Shown: in pieces, positions 38,101-47,650 of the stretch | Position numbering within the stretch: position 1 is the stretch's first letter | How the letters are laid out: each line of letters starts with the position of its first letter | NCBI RefSeq assembly: GCF_938028825.1 | Contig: NZ_CALIZP010000063.1 | Span: 1-64,000 of the forward strand | Direction of reading: 5' to 3' | Length of the DNA: 64,000 bases | Source: an uncultured Cardiobacterium sp. | GTDB lineage: Bacteria; Pseudomonadota; Gammaproteobacteria; Cardiobacteriales; Cardiobacteriaceae | Program-made: the position numbers and the translations under genes | Notes under the pieces: model-generated | Told to the model about the DNA's origin: nothing | The model's database searches: none | The model's input: only the letters and a program-made list of their open reading frames with translations

Positions 38101-40584
38101 GTTTAATTGTTCCGGCAAACGCTTCAACGTTTCAGCATCCAGGTTATGCCCGTAATCTAACCCCAAGCGGCGATTCATTACTTTCTTGATAACCCTGCCG
38201 GCAATAAACATTCCCGTATCGGGCAAGCCTGCCAGTTGCAGCGCTTCAGGCGTCGTCCCGAGGCGCACGAACCCCGCGATGTTTTCCCCTGCCGCCACAC
38301 GGTCAACCGCCCGTGCAAAGGCGGAATCTGCCGCTTCGTCAAGGTTGGGTGCGACGGAAAACAGCGGCATCCCTCCGCCCAATGTCTCGCGCATGGTGTC
38401 CGTCACGGTGAAGGAAAGCTGTTCCGCGCCCGTCTCTTCCTGCATGGCGTTTTCCAGCCGGATGCCTTTGTCGGCTTTGCGCAAGAGGGCTTTCAGCGCT
38501 TTGGGGACGACGCTGTCGTAAAACGCCTTCATCCCTTCGCCGCCCATTTTCAGCTCGTCGCCTTCGAGGCGGCGCACCCCGTCCGTCTCTTTCTGCGCCA
38601 GCAGTTTCCGTGCGGTTTCTTCACCGATGATGTCGTCCAGCTCTTGCGGCGCGGCTTCATGCTCGATGGGCGCGCCGTTGCCTTTGGGGTGGGCGGTCAG
38701 GTGCTTGCCGTCGTATTCGATGCTGGCAATCTTTGTTTCCAAGCCGTAGCGGTCGGCGCTTTGCTGGCCGTTGATAAAGGCCACCCGCTGGTAGCCGCCA
38801 TTGACGGCTTCCATCAGTACGCGTTTCAGGGTCAGATCCACCCATTTGCCGGTTTTGTCCACAAACGGTGCGGCGGCATCCGTCTTGCCTTTGCGCCTGT
38901 CCTGCGCCCAGTCTGATTGCAGTTCCTCGACAAAAAGGGTTTGCCCGCCGTCAAAGTCGGTCAGGCGGATGTGCGCCAGCACGTTTTCATTGTTGTCCCA
39001 GTGCGGCGACTGGTATTGTTCGACTTTGCCACCATCCGTGGTCAGCAACAATTCGCGATAGTTCTGCCCTTTGCCGGCAAAGCTGTAGTCGCGGTAAACG
39101 GTGCTGCCCTCCGCCCGTTCCGTCAATTCCGGTTCGCGCAGGACGCTGCGGTAGTAGTCTTTTTCTTCCTCCGCCCGCCTTTCGAGTTCTTCCAGGGCGT
39201 CTTCACGGCTCCCGAAAGTTTGTCCGTCTTCGCCGACCCATTGTTCTGCCGTGCCTGTGGTGTAGGTGGCTCTTTCATCGCCGTCTGCATCGTACACGGT
39301 GATATTGCCGTCATCATCCTGTTCGTAGTATTCGCCCCATTCTTCATTTACTGCCGTTTCCGGCTCAACGGTGTCCCCGTATTCATCCTGCCAGACTTCC
39401 GTCTCTTCCCGTGTGACGGTGTAGGTGTCGCCATTTGCATTCCAGAAGGTCAATTCACCGTCGTCTTCATTCACCCCTGCCGCTTCGTCGTCTATCCAGT
39501 TTTCCTCTTCGTTATAGGCATCCCATGCCTCTTCCTCACTGTCATACACACGTTCATCCTCGCTGGTTGAGCGGAAGCTCCATTTTTGCCTGAGGCCTTC
39601 TTCTTCGATGACGACTTGCCCGCCGCGCAAGTAATCCTGCACCGCTTCGCGGCTGATTTTGCCGTCCTGTGCGTCCAGCCATTCGCGGATGCCCGTCCAG
39701 AAGATTTCGTCTTCTTTGACTTTCCCTTTGGATACCATGCCCGCCAGTTGTTCTTTCCACGCCTGCGCCGTGCCGTTTTTCATCTGCACGGTGTTGATTT
39801 CGCGGGCAAGGGCGGAATAGAAGCCTGATCCCGCGCTGGGCGCCGTCGAATACGCCGCAGCGTCCACCGGCGGCATGCGTTCCTGCCGCTGTACTGCGCG
39901 CTCTGCCGCCTGCGCGGGCGGGGTTTGTCGTGCCGCCACGCCTGCGCTTGCCCGCGCGTCGGCGAGGTCGTCCGCACCTTGCAAGGCAGTGATGTCGCGC
40001 AAGAGACCGATGGCGTCGGCGTCGCTGAGTTCTTCCTGGGTGATTTGCCGTTTCGTGATCCTGCCCAGTACACGGCGGATGACGTCCGCCATTTTCCCCA
40101 GTAATGCCTGCAATCTGGTTCTGCCCGTGGTCGGGGCGAAGCGTCCGTAGCGGGCTATCAGCGCGTCCGCGTTGCCTTGCTCGATGGCGGCAGACAGTTC
40201 GGCCAGCGCTTCTTCCATCGCCTGTTCCGGCGTAACACGCACGTCCTGCCCGCTGTTGAGATACGCCGCATTGCGCTCTGCCTGTATGGCTTCCGCAAGA
40301 TGGCGCAGGGCGCTGTTCTGCCGCAGTTTGCTGAGGGTCGTCTGCCATTCTTTGCCACCCCACACCTGGCGGTAGTAGTCCGCGCCACGGTGGACAAATT
40401 CGTGCCACGCCATCCAGGCAATGCGCTGCTCGCGCGTCAGTACGGTCACGCCGTCTATCTCGAAGGCACGGATGAGGAAGAGTGAAAATCCCGGCCTGCA
40501 AAGCCACCCTCTGTTTGCCTCACGCAAACGGCTTTTCTTTGCCGGTTCAGGCGGTTTGTGCCAAGTATTGCCGCCTTTTGCCAA
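35141..40584 (-). pseudogene. Remnant of a giant phage/ICE polyvalent protein (zincin, ADP-ribosyltransferase-like and nuclease-like modules)
   Basis: One frame stays open from 40584 to 35383 (1733 codons). The natural C-terminus (DRQGELDRILRADPGAK to DGVGKYINTFVRDG) continues in another frame to about 35220, so a frameshift lies near 35505-35520. Modules in order: a zincin-like MAWHEFVHRG (HExxH) with downstream EEALAEL; an acidic repetitive stretch (residues about 290-470); NENVLAHIRLTDFDGGQTLF/VEELQSDWAQ, common in polyvalent proteins; a MuF/PBECR-like domain (NPNSYIALTGLI); an ART-like domain (VVYHGTNAQFDTF); a second PBECR-like domain; and a second ART-like domain (AWHGTPYRGIENEGFDLG, GEGAQAYGWGIYFAGD). 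The first approximately 35 codons are not homologous, so the true N-terminus is missing. No other phage gene is adjacent. Confidence 0.8.
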
Positions 40585-40606
40585 CCACCCCGCCCGCCGC
40601 TAGAAT
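40578..40606 (+). promoter_or_regulatory. Promoter of the DUF6394/K+ channel operon
   Basis: TTGCCA (40578-40583), a 17-bp spacer and TAGAAT (40601-40606), 31 bp before the ATG at 40638; one of the best sigma-70 matches in the window. Confidence 0.75.
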
Positions 40607-40637
40607 ACCGCCGCTTTCTTTATATTACGGAGTTCTC

Positions 40638-41009
40638 ATGCGTAGCGAACGCGTCTGGTTCGGCTTTTTCGTCCTGCTGGCGCTGACCCTCAATTTCGGG
40701 TTCGTCTATGGCGACATCGCCAACCCCGAACACCACGACAAGCTCGAACTGTTCTTTGCCTTCATCATCAGCCTGGTTTGCACCATCATGAAATTCGGCG
40801 ACCGCTCGCATCTCGGTTCGCTCATGCTCGCCGCCAGCCTTGTCGCCGATGTCCAGCTCTTCTGCGCCGTCTGCGCCTGGACCTTTTCCGTCTCGCTGCT
40901 CGAATCGAGCACGATGGCGACCATCGTCTCCTTCACCGCCGGGGCGCTCATTGCCAACATCGTCTCGGTGGTGCTGGTCGTCATCGAAGCCGCCACCCTG
41001 CGCCGCTGA
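40638..41009 (+). CDS. DUF6394 family membrane protein
   Basis: This 123-aa protein has three to four membrane helices. It contains GFVYGDIANPEHHDKLELFF, CTIMKFGDRSHLGSLMLAAS and GALIANIVSVVLVVIEA, which match the DUF6394 proteins that sit beside potassium channel genes in other Gammaproteobacteria (from memory). ACGGAG precedes the ATG at 40638; the longer upstream frame is unrelated. The next gene, a K+ channel, starts 6 bp after its stop, so a role as channel partner is plausible but unproven. Confidence 0.8.
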   Translation: MRSERVWFGFFVLLALTLNFGFVYGDIANPEHHDKLELFFAFIISLVCTIMKFGDRSHLGSLMLAASLVADVQLFCAVCAWTFSVSLLESSTMATIVSFTAGALIANIVSVVLVVIEAATLRR

Positions 41010-41015
41010 CGCGCA

Positions 41016-42716
41016 ATGAATGAAGTCGTTTACCTCATCCTGCGGCAGATGCGCCGCCCGGCGCTGATCCTGCTTGTCGCCTACTCCGTCGCCATGCTCG
41101 GCATCTCGTTGATTCCAACGATAAACAGCGAGGGCGAGCCTTCGTATCTCACTCTCTTTCAGGCTTTTTACTGGGTCAGCTATACCGCGACCACCATCGG
41201 CTACGGCGAGCTGCCGCTGCCCTTTTCCGAATGGCAGCGGATGTGGGTGGCGCTCAGTATTTACTACACGGTGCCGGCGTGGTTCTACGCCATCGGGAAG
41301 GTCATCGCCCTGTTGCAGGACCCCACTTTCCAGCATGCCCTCAGCGAGAGCCGCTTCGCCCGCCAGGTCGCGAGACAGCGGCACAAATTCTGCATCGTCT
41401 GCGGCTTTGGCGAATCGGGGCAACGCCTCGTCCACCTGCTGCTGAACGCGGGCTACCAGTGCGTGGTTATCGACAAAGATCCGGTGCGTATCAGCCGCAT
41501 GGCGCTCGACCCCGTCATGCACAGCGTCCTCGCCATCAGCGGCGACGCTTTCAGCGTGGACATCCTGCTCAAATCCGGGGTGCAATCGCCGTACTGCCGC
41601 GCCGTCATCGCCATTACCGATTCCGAGGCGGTGAACATCAAAGTCGCGCTCGCCGCCCGCCTGCTCACCACCGACCAGACACGGTTCCAGATTATCTGCC
41701 GCACCTACACCCGCGCCGGCAGCGCCAATGCCAAATCCTTCAATACCGACGCCGTCATCAATACCAACCAGATTTTTGCCCTGCGCCTGATTACCGCACT
41801 GCGCCGCCCGGCAATCGCCGAACTCGTCGCCCGCCTGCAAGGCCGCCCCGGCGAACGGCACGAATCGCCGCCGCAGCCACCCGTCGGCCACTGGATCATC
41901 TGCGGCAACGACGCCCTCGGCAAGACCCTGAAACGCTTCCTCGACTACGAAGGCGTGGACTGCACCATGATCGACCCCGCCCTGCAAAGCGCGCCGGGAC
42001 AAGTGCGCGGCCTCGGCACCGAAGCCGTCACCCTGCGCGAAGCGCGCATTGACCGCGCCCACGCCATCGTCGCCGCCTACAAATCCGACTCCGACAACCT
42101 CTCCATCGCCGTTACCGCCAAGGCCATGCACCCCTCGCTCTTCGTCGTCGGCAAACAGAACCACAGCGCCGACCAGCGCCTCTTTGCCGTCGCCGGTTTC
42201 GACCGCGTCATGGCCGAAGCCGACCTCATTGTCAGCGAAGTCTTCCCGCGCATCGCCCAATCCCTGCTCAGCCGCTTCATGAAAGTCCTCTGGCACCAGG
42301 ACGACGCCTGGGGCCAGCGCCTCCTGCAACGCATCACCCTGCTCACCGGCGAACACAACCCGCACCACTATGTCCTCAAAGTTGACGCCCGGCGCGCCCC
42401 CGCCGTCATGCGGGAAATCCGGAGCGGCCACCTGCTGCGCCTGCAAAGCCTGTGGATGCTGCCGAACGAACCGCAAACCGCCAACGACGCCATCCCGCTG
42501 CTGCTGCTGCGCAACCAGCAGGACATCATCCTGCCCAACGCCGCCACCTCGCTGCAAGCGGGCGACCAAGTGCTCATCCTCTACCACCGCGAAGAAACCG
42601 GCTGGCGGATGCAGCGCGCCGCGCGCGACGAACACGAGCTCTACTACGCCACGCACGGCCGCGACAAACCCATCTCCCACCTCATGAACTACCTGCTGAA
42701 AAAACTCGACCCATGA
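41016..42716 (+). CDS. Potassium channel protein with two TrkA-N/RCK domains
   Basis: The 566-aa protein has two membrane helices around a pore loop with the K+ selectivity filter TTIGYGE (residues 59-65). RCK-type Rossmann domains follow at about 123-250 (FCIVCGFGESGQRLV) and about 295-410 (HWIICGNDALGKTLKRF), then a C-terminal TrkA-C-like region (QAGDQVLILYHREE). It probably conducts K+ across the inner membrane under ligand control. It is preceded by DUF6394 and overlaps the alpha/beta hydrolase gene by ATGA. Confidence 0.9.
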   Translation: MNEVVYLILRQMRRPALILLVAYSVAMLGISLIPTINSEGEPSYLTLFQAFYWVSYTATTIGYGELPLPFSEWQRMWVALSIYYTVPAWFYAIGKVIALLQDPTFQHALSESRFARQVARQRHKFCIVCGFGESGQRLVHLLLNAGYQCVVIDKDPVRISRMALDPVMHSVLAISGDAFSVDILLKSGVQSPYCRAVIAITDSEAVNIKVALAARLLTTDQTRFQIICRTYTRAGSANAKSFNTDAVINTNQIFALRLITALRRPAIAELVARLQGRPGERHESPPQPPVGHWIICGNDALGKTLKRFLDYEGVDCTMIDPALQSAPGQVRGLGTEAVTLREARIDRAHAIVAAYKSDSDNLSIAVTAKAMHPSLFVVGKQNHSADQRLFAVAGFDRVMAEADLIVSEVFPRIAQSLLSRFMKVLWHQDDAWGQRLLQRITLLTGEHNPHHYVLKVDARRAPAVMREIRSGHLLRLQSLWMLPNEPQTANDAIPLLLLRNQQDIILPNAATSLQAGDQVLILYHREETGWRMQRAARDEHELYYATHGRDKPISHLMNYLLKKLDP

Positions 42717-43465
42717 TCTACTACCAAACCTACGGCCACAGTGCCTCCCAGGCCGTCGTCCTCCTGCACAGCGGCGGCATGGCCGGCGAAGAATGGCAGC
42801 CGCAAATCCCCGCCCTCGCACAGCGTTACCGCATTCTCGTGCCCGACCTGCCCGGGCACGGCAAAAGCCCGCTTGACAGCGAACGCCTCACCATCAGCCT
42901 CATGGCCGACGCCGTCCTCGAAATGCTTAATGCCGAAGGCATCCGCGAAGCCAACTTCTGCGGCTCCAGCATGGGCGGCGCCGTCGCCCTGTGGCTGACC
43001 CTGAAACACCCCGAACGCGTCAAACGCCTCGCCCTCTACCGCATCAGCTACCGCAGCAATACCGACATCCACGCACAAGTGAACAGCATGGCCGACCCCG
43101 GCTACTGGGAAAACTTCGGACTCGCCGCCTGGCTATCAAAGCTGCACAGTCCGCAAGGCGGGGCGGATGCGTGGAAACAAGTCATTGCCCGCGTCGGCGA
43201 CGCCCTGCACGCCACCGGCAGCGAACACGCGCACCGCCTGCACGACCTTGCCGCCATCACCTGCCCCGTCCTCATCATTACCGGCGACCGCGACCCCATC
43301 GCCCCGCTGACGGACGCCTGCGAGATGTATCACACCATCCCCGATGCCGATTTGTGGATTATCCCGCACGCTGCGCATATCACCGCCAGCAACACTTGGC
43401 GCGCTCCGGCCTTTGCCGAAGAACTGCGCCGCTTTTACAGCAGAAGCGCCAAACACCAGCACTGA
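42713..43465 (+). CDS. Alpha/beta hydrolase
   Basis: This 250-aa protein has the oxyanion region VVLLHSGGMAGEEW and the nucleophile elbow CGSSMGGAVALW (Ser in GSSMGG). ITGDRDPIAPLTDA carries the acid Asp and IIPHAAHITA the catalytic His, so the triad is complete. Its substrate is unknown; the closest general type is the esterase or carbon-carbon hydrolase branch. Its ATG overlaps the K+ channel stop; LigE follows 18 bp later. Confidence 0.85.
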   Translation: MIYYQTYGHSASQAVVLLHSGGMAGEEWQPQIPALAQRYRILVPDLPGHGKSPLDSERLTISLMADAVLEMLNAEGIREANFCGSSMGGAVALWLTLKHPERVKRLALYRISYRSNTDIHAQVNSMADPGYWENFGLAAWLSKLHSPQGGADAWKQVIARVGDALHATGSEHAHRLHDLAAITCPVLIITGDRDPIAPLTDACEMYHTIPDADLWIIPHAAHITASNTWRAPAFAEELRRFYSRSAKHQH

Positions 43466-43483
43466 AAACGCACTTCCCGCACC

Positions 43484-44296
43484 ATGCCCCGCCTCCCCGC
43501 CCTCTGCCTCGCCTGCCTCATGATGGCCGCCCGCGCCGCCGCGCCCGACCTCATCCTCGCCGGCGAATACAGCGGGCAGGACGTGCGCGGCTGGGCGATG
43601 AGCGAAAAACTCGACGGCGTGCGCGCCTATTGGGACGGACACCAACTCATCAGCCGCGCCGGCCACCCTTTCCACCCGCCTGACGGCTTCCTCGCCGACT
43701 ACCCGCCCTGGCCGCTGGACGGCGAACTGTACAGCACGCGCGGCGATTTCGAGCGTATCTCCGCCGCCGTCCGCAGCGCTGACGCCGACTGGGCGGGCAT
43801 CCACCTGCACGTCTTCGACGTGCCGCAGGCAGAAAGCACCCTCTACCGGCGCCTCGCCACCCTCGCCGCCTGGCTGCGGGATCACCCGCAAGCACGCATC
43901 CGCCTCATCCCGCAAATCCCCATCCGCGATACCGCCGAAGTCGATACCGCCCTGCACGCCATCGAAGCGGCAGGCGGCGAAGGCGTCATGCTGCGCGACC
44001 CCGCCCGCCCCTACCACGGCGGCCGCAGCCCGTATCTGCTCAAACACAAAAGCGCGCACGACGCCGAATGCACCGTTACCGCCCACCACCCCGGCACGGG
44101 CCGCAACGCCCATCGCCTCGGCGCGCTCACCTGCGAAAACGCCCACGGCAGCTTCCGCATCGGCTCCGGCTTCAGCGACGCCGAACGCGAACACCCGCCC
44201 GCCATCGGCAGCACCATCACCTACCGCTATCGGGGCTACACCAAAAAAGGCACGCCCCGCTTCGCCACCTACCTGCGCGCGCACAACGAGCCATGA
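43484..44296 (+). CDS. ATP-dependent DNA ligase with signal peptide (LigE type)
   Basis: This 270-aa minimal ligase has motif I SEKLDGVRAYWDG (adenylated Lys42), PLDGELY (motif III), GEGVMLRDP (motif IV) and YLLKHKSAHDAE (motif V), and then an OB-fold (ITYRYRGYTKKGTPRF). The N-terminus MPRLPALCLACLMMAARAAA is a signal peptide, as in the LigE proteins of Neisseria and Haemophilus, which seal nicks in the periplasm. A role in DNA uptake or extracellular DNA maintenance is inferred. The usual NAD-dependent LigA would be elsewhere in the genome. Confidence 0.92.
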   Translation: MPRLPALCLACLMMAARAAAPDLILAGEYSGQDVRGWAMSEKLDGVRAYWDGHQLISRAGHPFHPPDGFLADYPPWPLDGELYSTRGDFERISAAVRSADADWAGIHLHVFDVPQAESTLYRRLATLAAWLRDHPQARIRLIPQIPIRDTAEVDTALHAIEAAGGEGVMLRDPARPYHGGRSPYLLKHKSAHDAECTVTAHHPGTGRNAHRLGALTCENAHGSFRIGSGFSDAEREHPPAIGSTITYRYRGYTKKGTPRFATYLRAHNEP

Positions 44297-44616
44297 ACAC
44301 CGCCTGCCGCCACCGCCTGCAATCCGTCATCTGCTGCGTCGCAGAGCACTAACGTGCCCTGCCCGCCCCTCCTGACAACCAGCCCATCGACCCACACTGA
44401 CGCCACAGCCGCATGTGCGACACCTGCGCGCGCCGCACCAATTCTTGCGCTTGCCGGCTACCCGCCCCGTGCGCACAGCCTTCCGCCCTTCCCTGCTCCC
44501 TGGGCGACCGGCGGCACCTTGCTTCACCCCGTCTGCACCGCGTCCATGATACGCAGCCTGCGTTATAATACGCATGGCTTATCACTAAAAACCACATCAA
44601 CCCTCAGGAGTTCCCC
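44297..44616. other. 320-bp gap with promoter of the NiaP-like gene
   Basis: No supported gene is present. TATAAT lies at 44564-44569, next to the inverted repeat ACGCAG-CC-TGCGT (44551-44563), which could be an operator. The sequence ends with AGGAG 7 bp before the ATG at 44617. The first 230 bp show no structure that I recognise. Confidence 0.5.
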
Positions 44617-45939
44617 ATGGATATTCTCACCCGCATGCACGCCTTGCCGCTGTCCCGCTTCCATTTCCACCTGCTCGGCCTTATCGGGCTGGGCTGGATG
44701 TTCGATGCGATGGATACCGGCATGGTGTCCTTCGTCCTTGTTACCCTCACCGGCGAGTGGCAGCTTGACAAGCAGCAATCCGGCTGGATCGTCAGCGTCG
44801 GCTTCATCGGCATGGCGCTTGGCGCAGTATTGAGCGGCTGGGCGGCCGACCGCTTCGGGCGGCGCAACGTCTTCGCCGCCACGATGGTGCTCTACGGCGC
44901 GGCGACGGGGCTTTGCGCGCTCGCGCCCAACCTGCCGTTTTTGCTCGTCAGCCGCTTCTGGGTCGGCTTCGGCCTCGGCGGACAGTTGCCGGTGGCGGTA
45001 TCGCTGGTAAGTGAATATGCGCCGCCCCGCCTGCGCGGCCGTTTCATCGTCCTTCTGGAAAGCTTCTGGGGACTGGGCTGGCTCGTCGCCGCCCTCGTTT
45101 CCTACTACCTCATCCCGCAATACGGCTGGCGCAGCGCCTTCGCTATCGGTGCCGTGCCGCTGCTCTACGCCTTCGCCGTATGGAAACACCTGCCGGAATC
45201 CGTGCCTTACCTGCTCGCGGCAAACCGCCTTGATGACGCCCACGCCCTGCTCTGCCGCCTGGAACAGCAGGCGGGGCTCACGCCCGCCGCGACCGCCATC
45301 GCCCCGCCGGTGCCGGAAAAAACACGCAACCGCCTCATCGAACTGTGGCAGACGCCCTTTGCCAAACGTACCCTGATGCTGTGGCTCATCTGGTTCGGTA
45401 TCGTCTTTTCCTACTACGGCATCTTCACCTGGCTGCCGAAACTGCTGGCAGAACAGGGCTTTGCCGTAGTCAAAACCTTCCGCTACATGCTGGGGATGAT
45501 CCTCGCGCAACTGCCCGGCTACTTCGCCGCCGCCGTGCTGGTCGAAGTCATCGGGCGCAAGGCGACGCTGGCGGGCTTCCTCGCCGCCTGCGCCATCTGC
45601 GCCTACTGCTTCGGCCACAGCACGACCACGGAAGAAATCATGATTTGGGGCAGCCTGATGTCCTTCTTCAACCTCGGCGCCTGGGGCGTGCTCTACACCT
45701 ACACGCCGGAACTCTACCCGGTGCGCTGCCGCGCCTTCGGCTCCGGCTGGGCGGGTGCTATCGGCCGCATCGGCGGCATCATCGCACCGCTGGTAGTGGC
45801 GGCGATGAGCGGCAGCAGTGCCGGCTTTGCGCGGATATTCGTGATGTTCGCCGCCGTGCTTGCGACGGTGGTCGTGGTCATCGTCGTCCTCGGCGAAGAA
45901 ACCAAAGGACGGACGCTGGAAGAGATCAGTGCGGGGTAA
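44617..45939 (+). CDS. MFS transporter of the NiaP (niacin/aromatic acid) type
   Basis: This 440-aa, 12-helix protein resembles B. subtilis YceI/NiaP: GLGWMFDAMDTGMVSFVL, AADRFGRRNVFAATM, RFWVGFGLGGQLPVAVSLVS, VLLESFWGLGWLVAALVSYY and FFNLGAWGVLYTYTPELYPV. NiaP imports nicotinic acid or nicotinamide for NAD synthesis; related AAHS carriers move aromatic acids, so niacin is the preferred but unproven substrate. It is a monocistronic gene with TATAAT upstream and a perfect terminator downstream. Confidence 0.82.
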   Translation: MDILTRMHALPLSRFHFHLLGLIGLGWMFDAMDTGMVSFVLVTLTGEWQLDKQQSGWIVSVGFIGMALGAVLSGWAADRFGRRNVFAATMVLYGAATGLCALAPNLPFLLVSRFWVGFGLGGQLPVAVSLVSEYAPPRLRGRFIVLLESFWGLGWLVAALVSYYLIPQYGWRSAFAIGAVPLLYAFAVWKHLPESVPYLLAANRLDDAHALLCRLEQQAGLTPAATAIAPPVPEKTRNRLIELWQTPFAKRTLMLWLIWFGIVFSYYGIFTWLPKLLAEQGFAVVKTFRYMLGMILAQLPGYFAAAVLVEVIGRKATLAGFLAACAICAYCFGHSTTTEEIMIWGSLMSFFNLGAWGVLYTYTPELYPVRCRAFGSGWAGAIGRIGGIIAPLVVAAMSGSSAGFARIFVMFAAVLATVVVVIVVLGEETKGRTLEEISAG

Positions 45940-45950
45940 TCATGCCGGAG

Positions 45951-45982
45951 ATAAAAACAGCACCATTTGGTGCTGTTTTTAT
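45951..45982 (+). terminator. Terminator after the NiaP-like gene
   Basis: ATAAAAACAGCACCA-TT-TGGTGCTGTTTTTAT, perfect 15-bp arms; can act in both directions. Confidence 0.95.
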
Positions 45983-46025
45983 CTTGAAATTATCCGCAGT
46001 AATCAAAGTCAGCAACTAATGTACC

Positions 46026-46106
46026 GTAGGGCGGGCTTTAGCCCGCCGCAGCGATATTGATGGTGGGCTAAAGCCCACCCTACGAACCCTGTTTTATTTC
46101 TTGGGA
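46026..46106. repeat. 64-bp dispersed repeat, copy B, with GGGCTTTAGCCC arms
   Basis: GTAGGGCGGGCTTTAGCCCGCC begins the element, followed by CGCAGCGATATTGATGG, then GGTGGGCTAAAGCCCACC and CCCTACGAACCCTG, ending TTATTTCTTGGGA. Positions 46043-46106 correspond to 24740-24803. The element ends 6 bp before the stop codon of the Nmad3 gene and marks the edge of the low-GC island. Confidence 0.85.
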
Positions 46107-46112
46107 TCGGTA

Positions 46113-46973
46113 TTACGCATTCCGGACAACGATGTCGGCAACCCAACTGGCCAATTCCGGATATTCTGCGCCATCAATAACAAATTCTTGTCCCTGAGAA
46201 AGAATACGCAAAGCGACTTTATCTTCCGGTATGGTATCATCCAGAGTCCAGCGGGTGAGATCTCCGTGTGAACTCAATGCGTTTTTACCGTCTTTTGGAT
46301 AGAACCAGCGGGGTAATAACCAATCTGAACGGGATTTACCGTCTTGTGTGAGTTGCAAGGCCGGAGAATAATACGGGAATATGCCGCCACCAAAGGGTGC
46401 CGAAGAGGAAAATGCCGATTTCTGCTTGGCAATATAGACAGTATTGTTTTTATGTTCGCCTTGTACAAAGTGAAAATGCGGATGTTCCTGCAACCAGGCA
46501 TACGCCGCTTTGTTCCTGCCGTCATCTACGGGTAATACCTCTTCTATCTCCAGCCAGCCATAGAGCATATGCAGATCGGGAGCATCCGGTACATAACGCC
46601 ACTTACCTTCGTATTCTTCCACTCTGCGGAACCAGCCGAAAAAGAGGAAAACATCATCCTTGCCGACCTTGCGGTTGGCTAGATAAGTTTGTGCTGCATT
46701 CACCTGACCAAAAGCAGGACGCCAACCGGCAGGACGTTTGGTAGGCGGGCGGTTCAAATCCGGATCGAGATGAACACGGTAGTCAATGGTTTTACCGGTC
46801 AGCTCGGCAACCATCTTGCCGACATCGACGCCTTCCAGCCATACATCGTCAAAAGTATATTTGCCTTTTTCTGCCGGAATCGGCAGAGACAGCATCCTGC
46901 CATCAGGCAGGATAGGGCTTGCGCCACCGCCATTACTGCTGTCAAAACCCTTGCGGGAAATGATAACTTTCAT
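46113..46973 (-). CDS. Nmad3 (nucleotide modification associated domain 3) protein
   Basis: The 286-aa protein begins MKVIISRKGFDSSNGGGASP and has ILPDGRMLSLPIP, VHLDPDLNRPP, FGQVNAAQTYLANRKVG and DDVFLFFGWFRRVEEY, all characteristic of the Nmad3 family as I recall it (PFAM 'nucleotide modification associated domain 3'). The family was proposed from gene-neighbourhood analysis to belong to DNA base modification systems; no biochemical activity is established to my knowledge. AAGGAG lies 7 bp before ATG 46973. It follows the Nmad2 gene after 14 bp. GC content is visibly lower than in the flanking genes. Confidence 0.85.
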   Translation of the reverse strand: MKVIISRKGFDSSNGGGASPILPDGRMLSLPIPAEKGKYTFDDVWLEGVDVGKMVAELTGKTIDYRVHLDPDLNRPPTKRPAGWRPAFGQVNAAQTYLANRKVGKDDVFLFFGWFRRVEEYEGKWRYVPDAPDLHMLYGWLEIEEVLPVDDGRNKAAYAWLQEHPHFHFVQGEHKNNTVYIAKQKSAFSSSAPFGGGIFPYYSPALQLTQDGKSRSDWLLPRWFYPKDGKNALSSHGDLTRWTLDDTIPEDKVALRILSQGQEFVIDGAEYPELASWVADIVVRNA

Positions 46974-46987
46974 ATTGTTACTCCTTC

Positions 46988-47650
46988 TTATGAACATTTT
47001 TTGCTTGAAGAAATGGTTGCGGTTTGGCGGGATGCCGGTTCGGCAGGCTCGCCCAGTTTTCCGCCCACGCTTATATCTTTTTCGTGCAAAACACGGTTAA
47101 AGAAATCGATGAAATCGCTTATAAACGGATTATTACTGTTGGAACGGTGCCCTTGTTTCCTTGGCGTAATCCTTTTTAATTCTGGAGGAAGTATAATTTC
47201 ATACTGATCTCCCCGACCAAAATACCAGAATTTCCCGCCAAGCAAGACATTTTTTCCATCCAGTACATCGCGTTGGTACGCATCCTCTCCATGTCCTGAC
47301 CAGGAAGGCAGACACTTATATCCGCCATTTTCATCGCTTATCCAGATACAATCTCCTGGTTCAAATTCATTATTGGGAATTTTGCCGCGCAGCATTGCAT
47401 CGCTTTTACATAGTTCAGTATACTCATGCCAGGATAATTTTTTATCTACAACCATGCAGTACACAATACGGCCAGAGTCTTTACCACAGCCAAAACCCAC
47501 AATAATATCTTCTTTTTTAGCTGCTGACCTAATCTTGGGCTTGCATATTGCCAGAGTGCATACACCGCAATAAGGATTGGGGGCTACCCCTTTGTCATAA
47601 GCCACTTTATAAGTAAACAATCTTCGGTTAGATGATTTTTCCAGATACAT
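46988..47650 (-). CDS. Nmad2 (nucleotide modification associated domain 2) protein
   Basis: The 220-aa protein contains FTYKVAYDKGVAPNPYCGVC, TLAICKPKIRSAAKKEDIIV, GRIVYCMVVDKKLSWHEY and the WYFGRGDQYE stretch, the diagnostic pattern of Nmad2. The frame opens at 47737, but GGGAG lies 7 bp before the ATG at 47650 and the family homology begins there. It is placed directly before the Nmad3 gene, likely in one transcript. The 107 bp upstream are AT-rich and could hold a promoter of their own (TTGCTT, 17 bp, TTAATA). Codon use is unlike that of the neighbours, suggesting horizontal acquisition. Confidence 0.85.
   Translation of the reverse strand: MYLEKSSNRRLFTYKVAYDKGVAPNPYCGVCTLAICKPKIRSAAKKEDIIVGFGCGKDSGRIVYCMVVDKKLSWHEYTELCKSDAMLRGKIPNNEFEPGDCIWISDENGGYKCLPSWSGHGEDAYQRDVLDGKNVLLGGKFWYFGRGDQYEIILPPELKRITPRKQGHRSNSNNPFISDFIDFFNRVLHEKDISVGGKLGEPAEPASRQTATISSSKKCS

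Noticed and set aside
40620..42821. 733-codon minus-strand ORF opposite the K+ channel
   Set aside because: Shadow of DUF6394 and channel genes, which have strong motifs and a good promoter.
44293..44352. 19-codon ORF overlapping the ligE stop (ATGA)
   Set aside because: Too short, composition uninformative, no conserved feature; not separable from chance.
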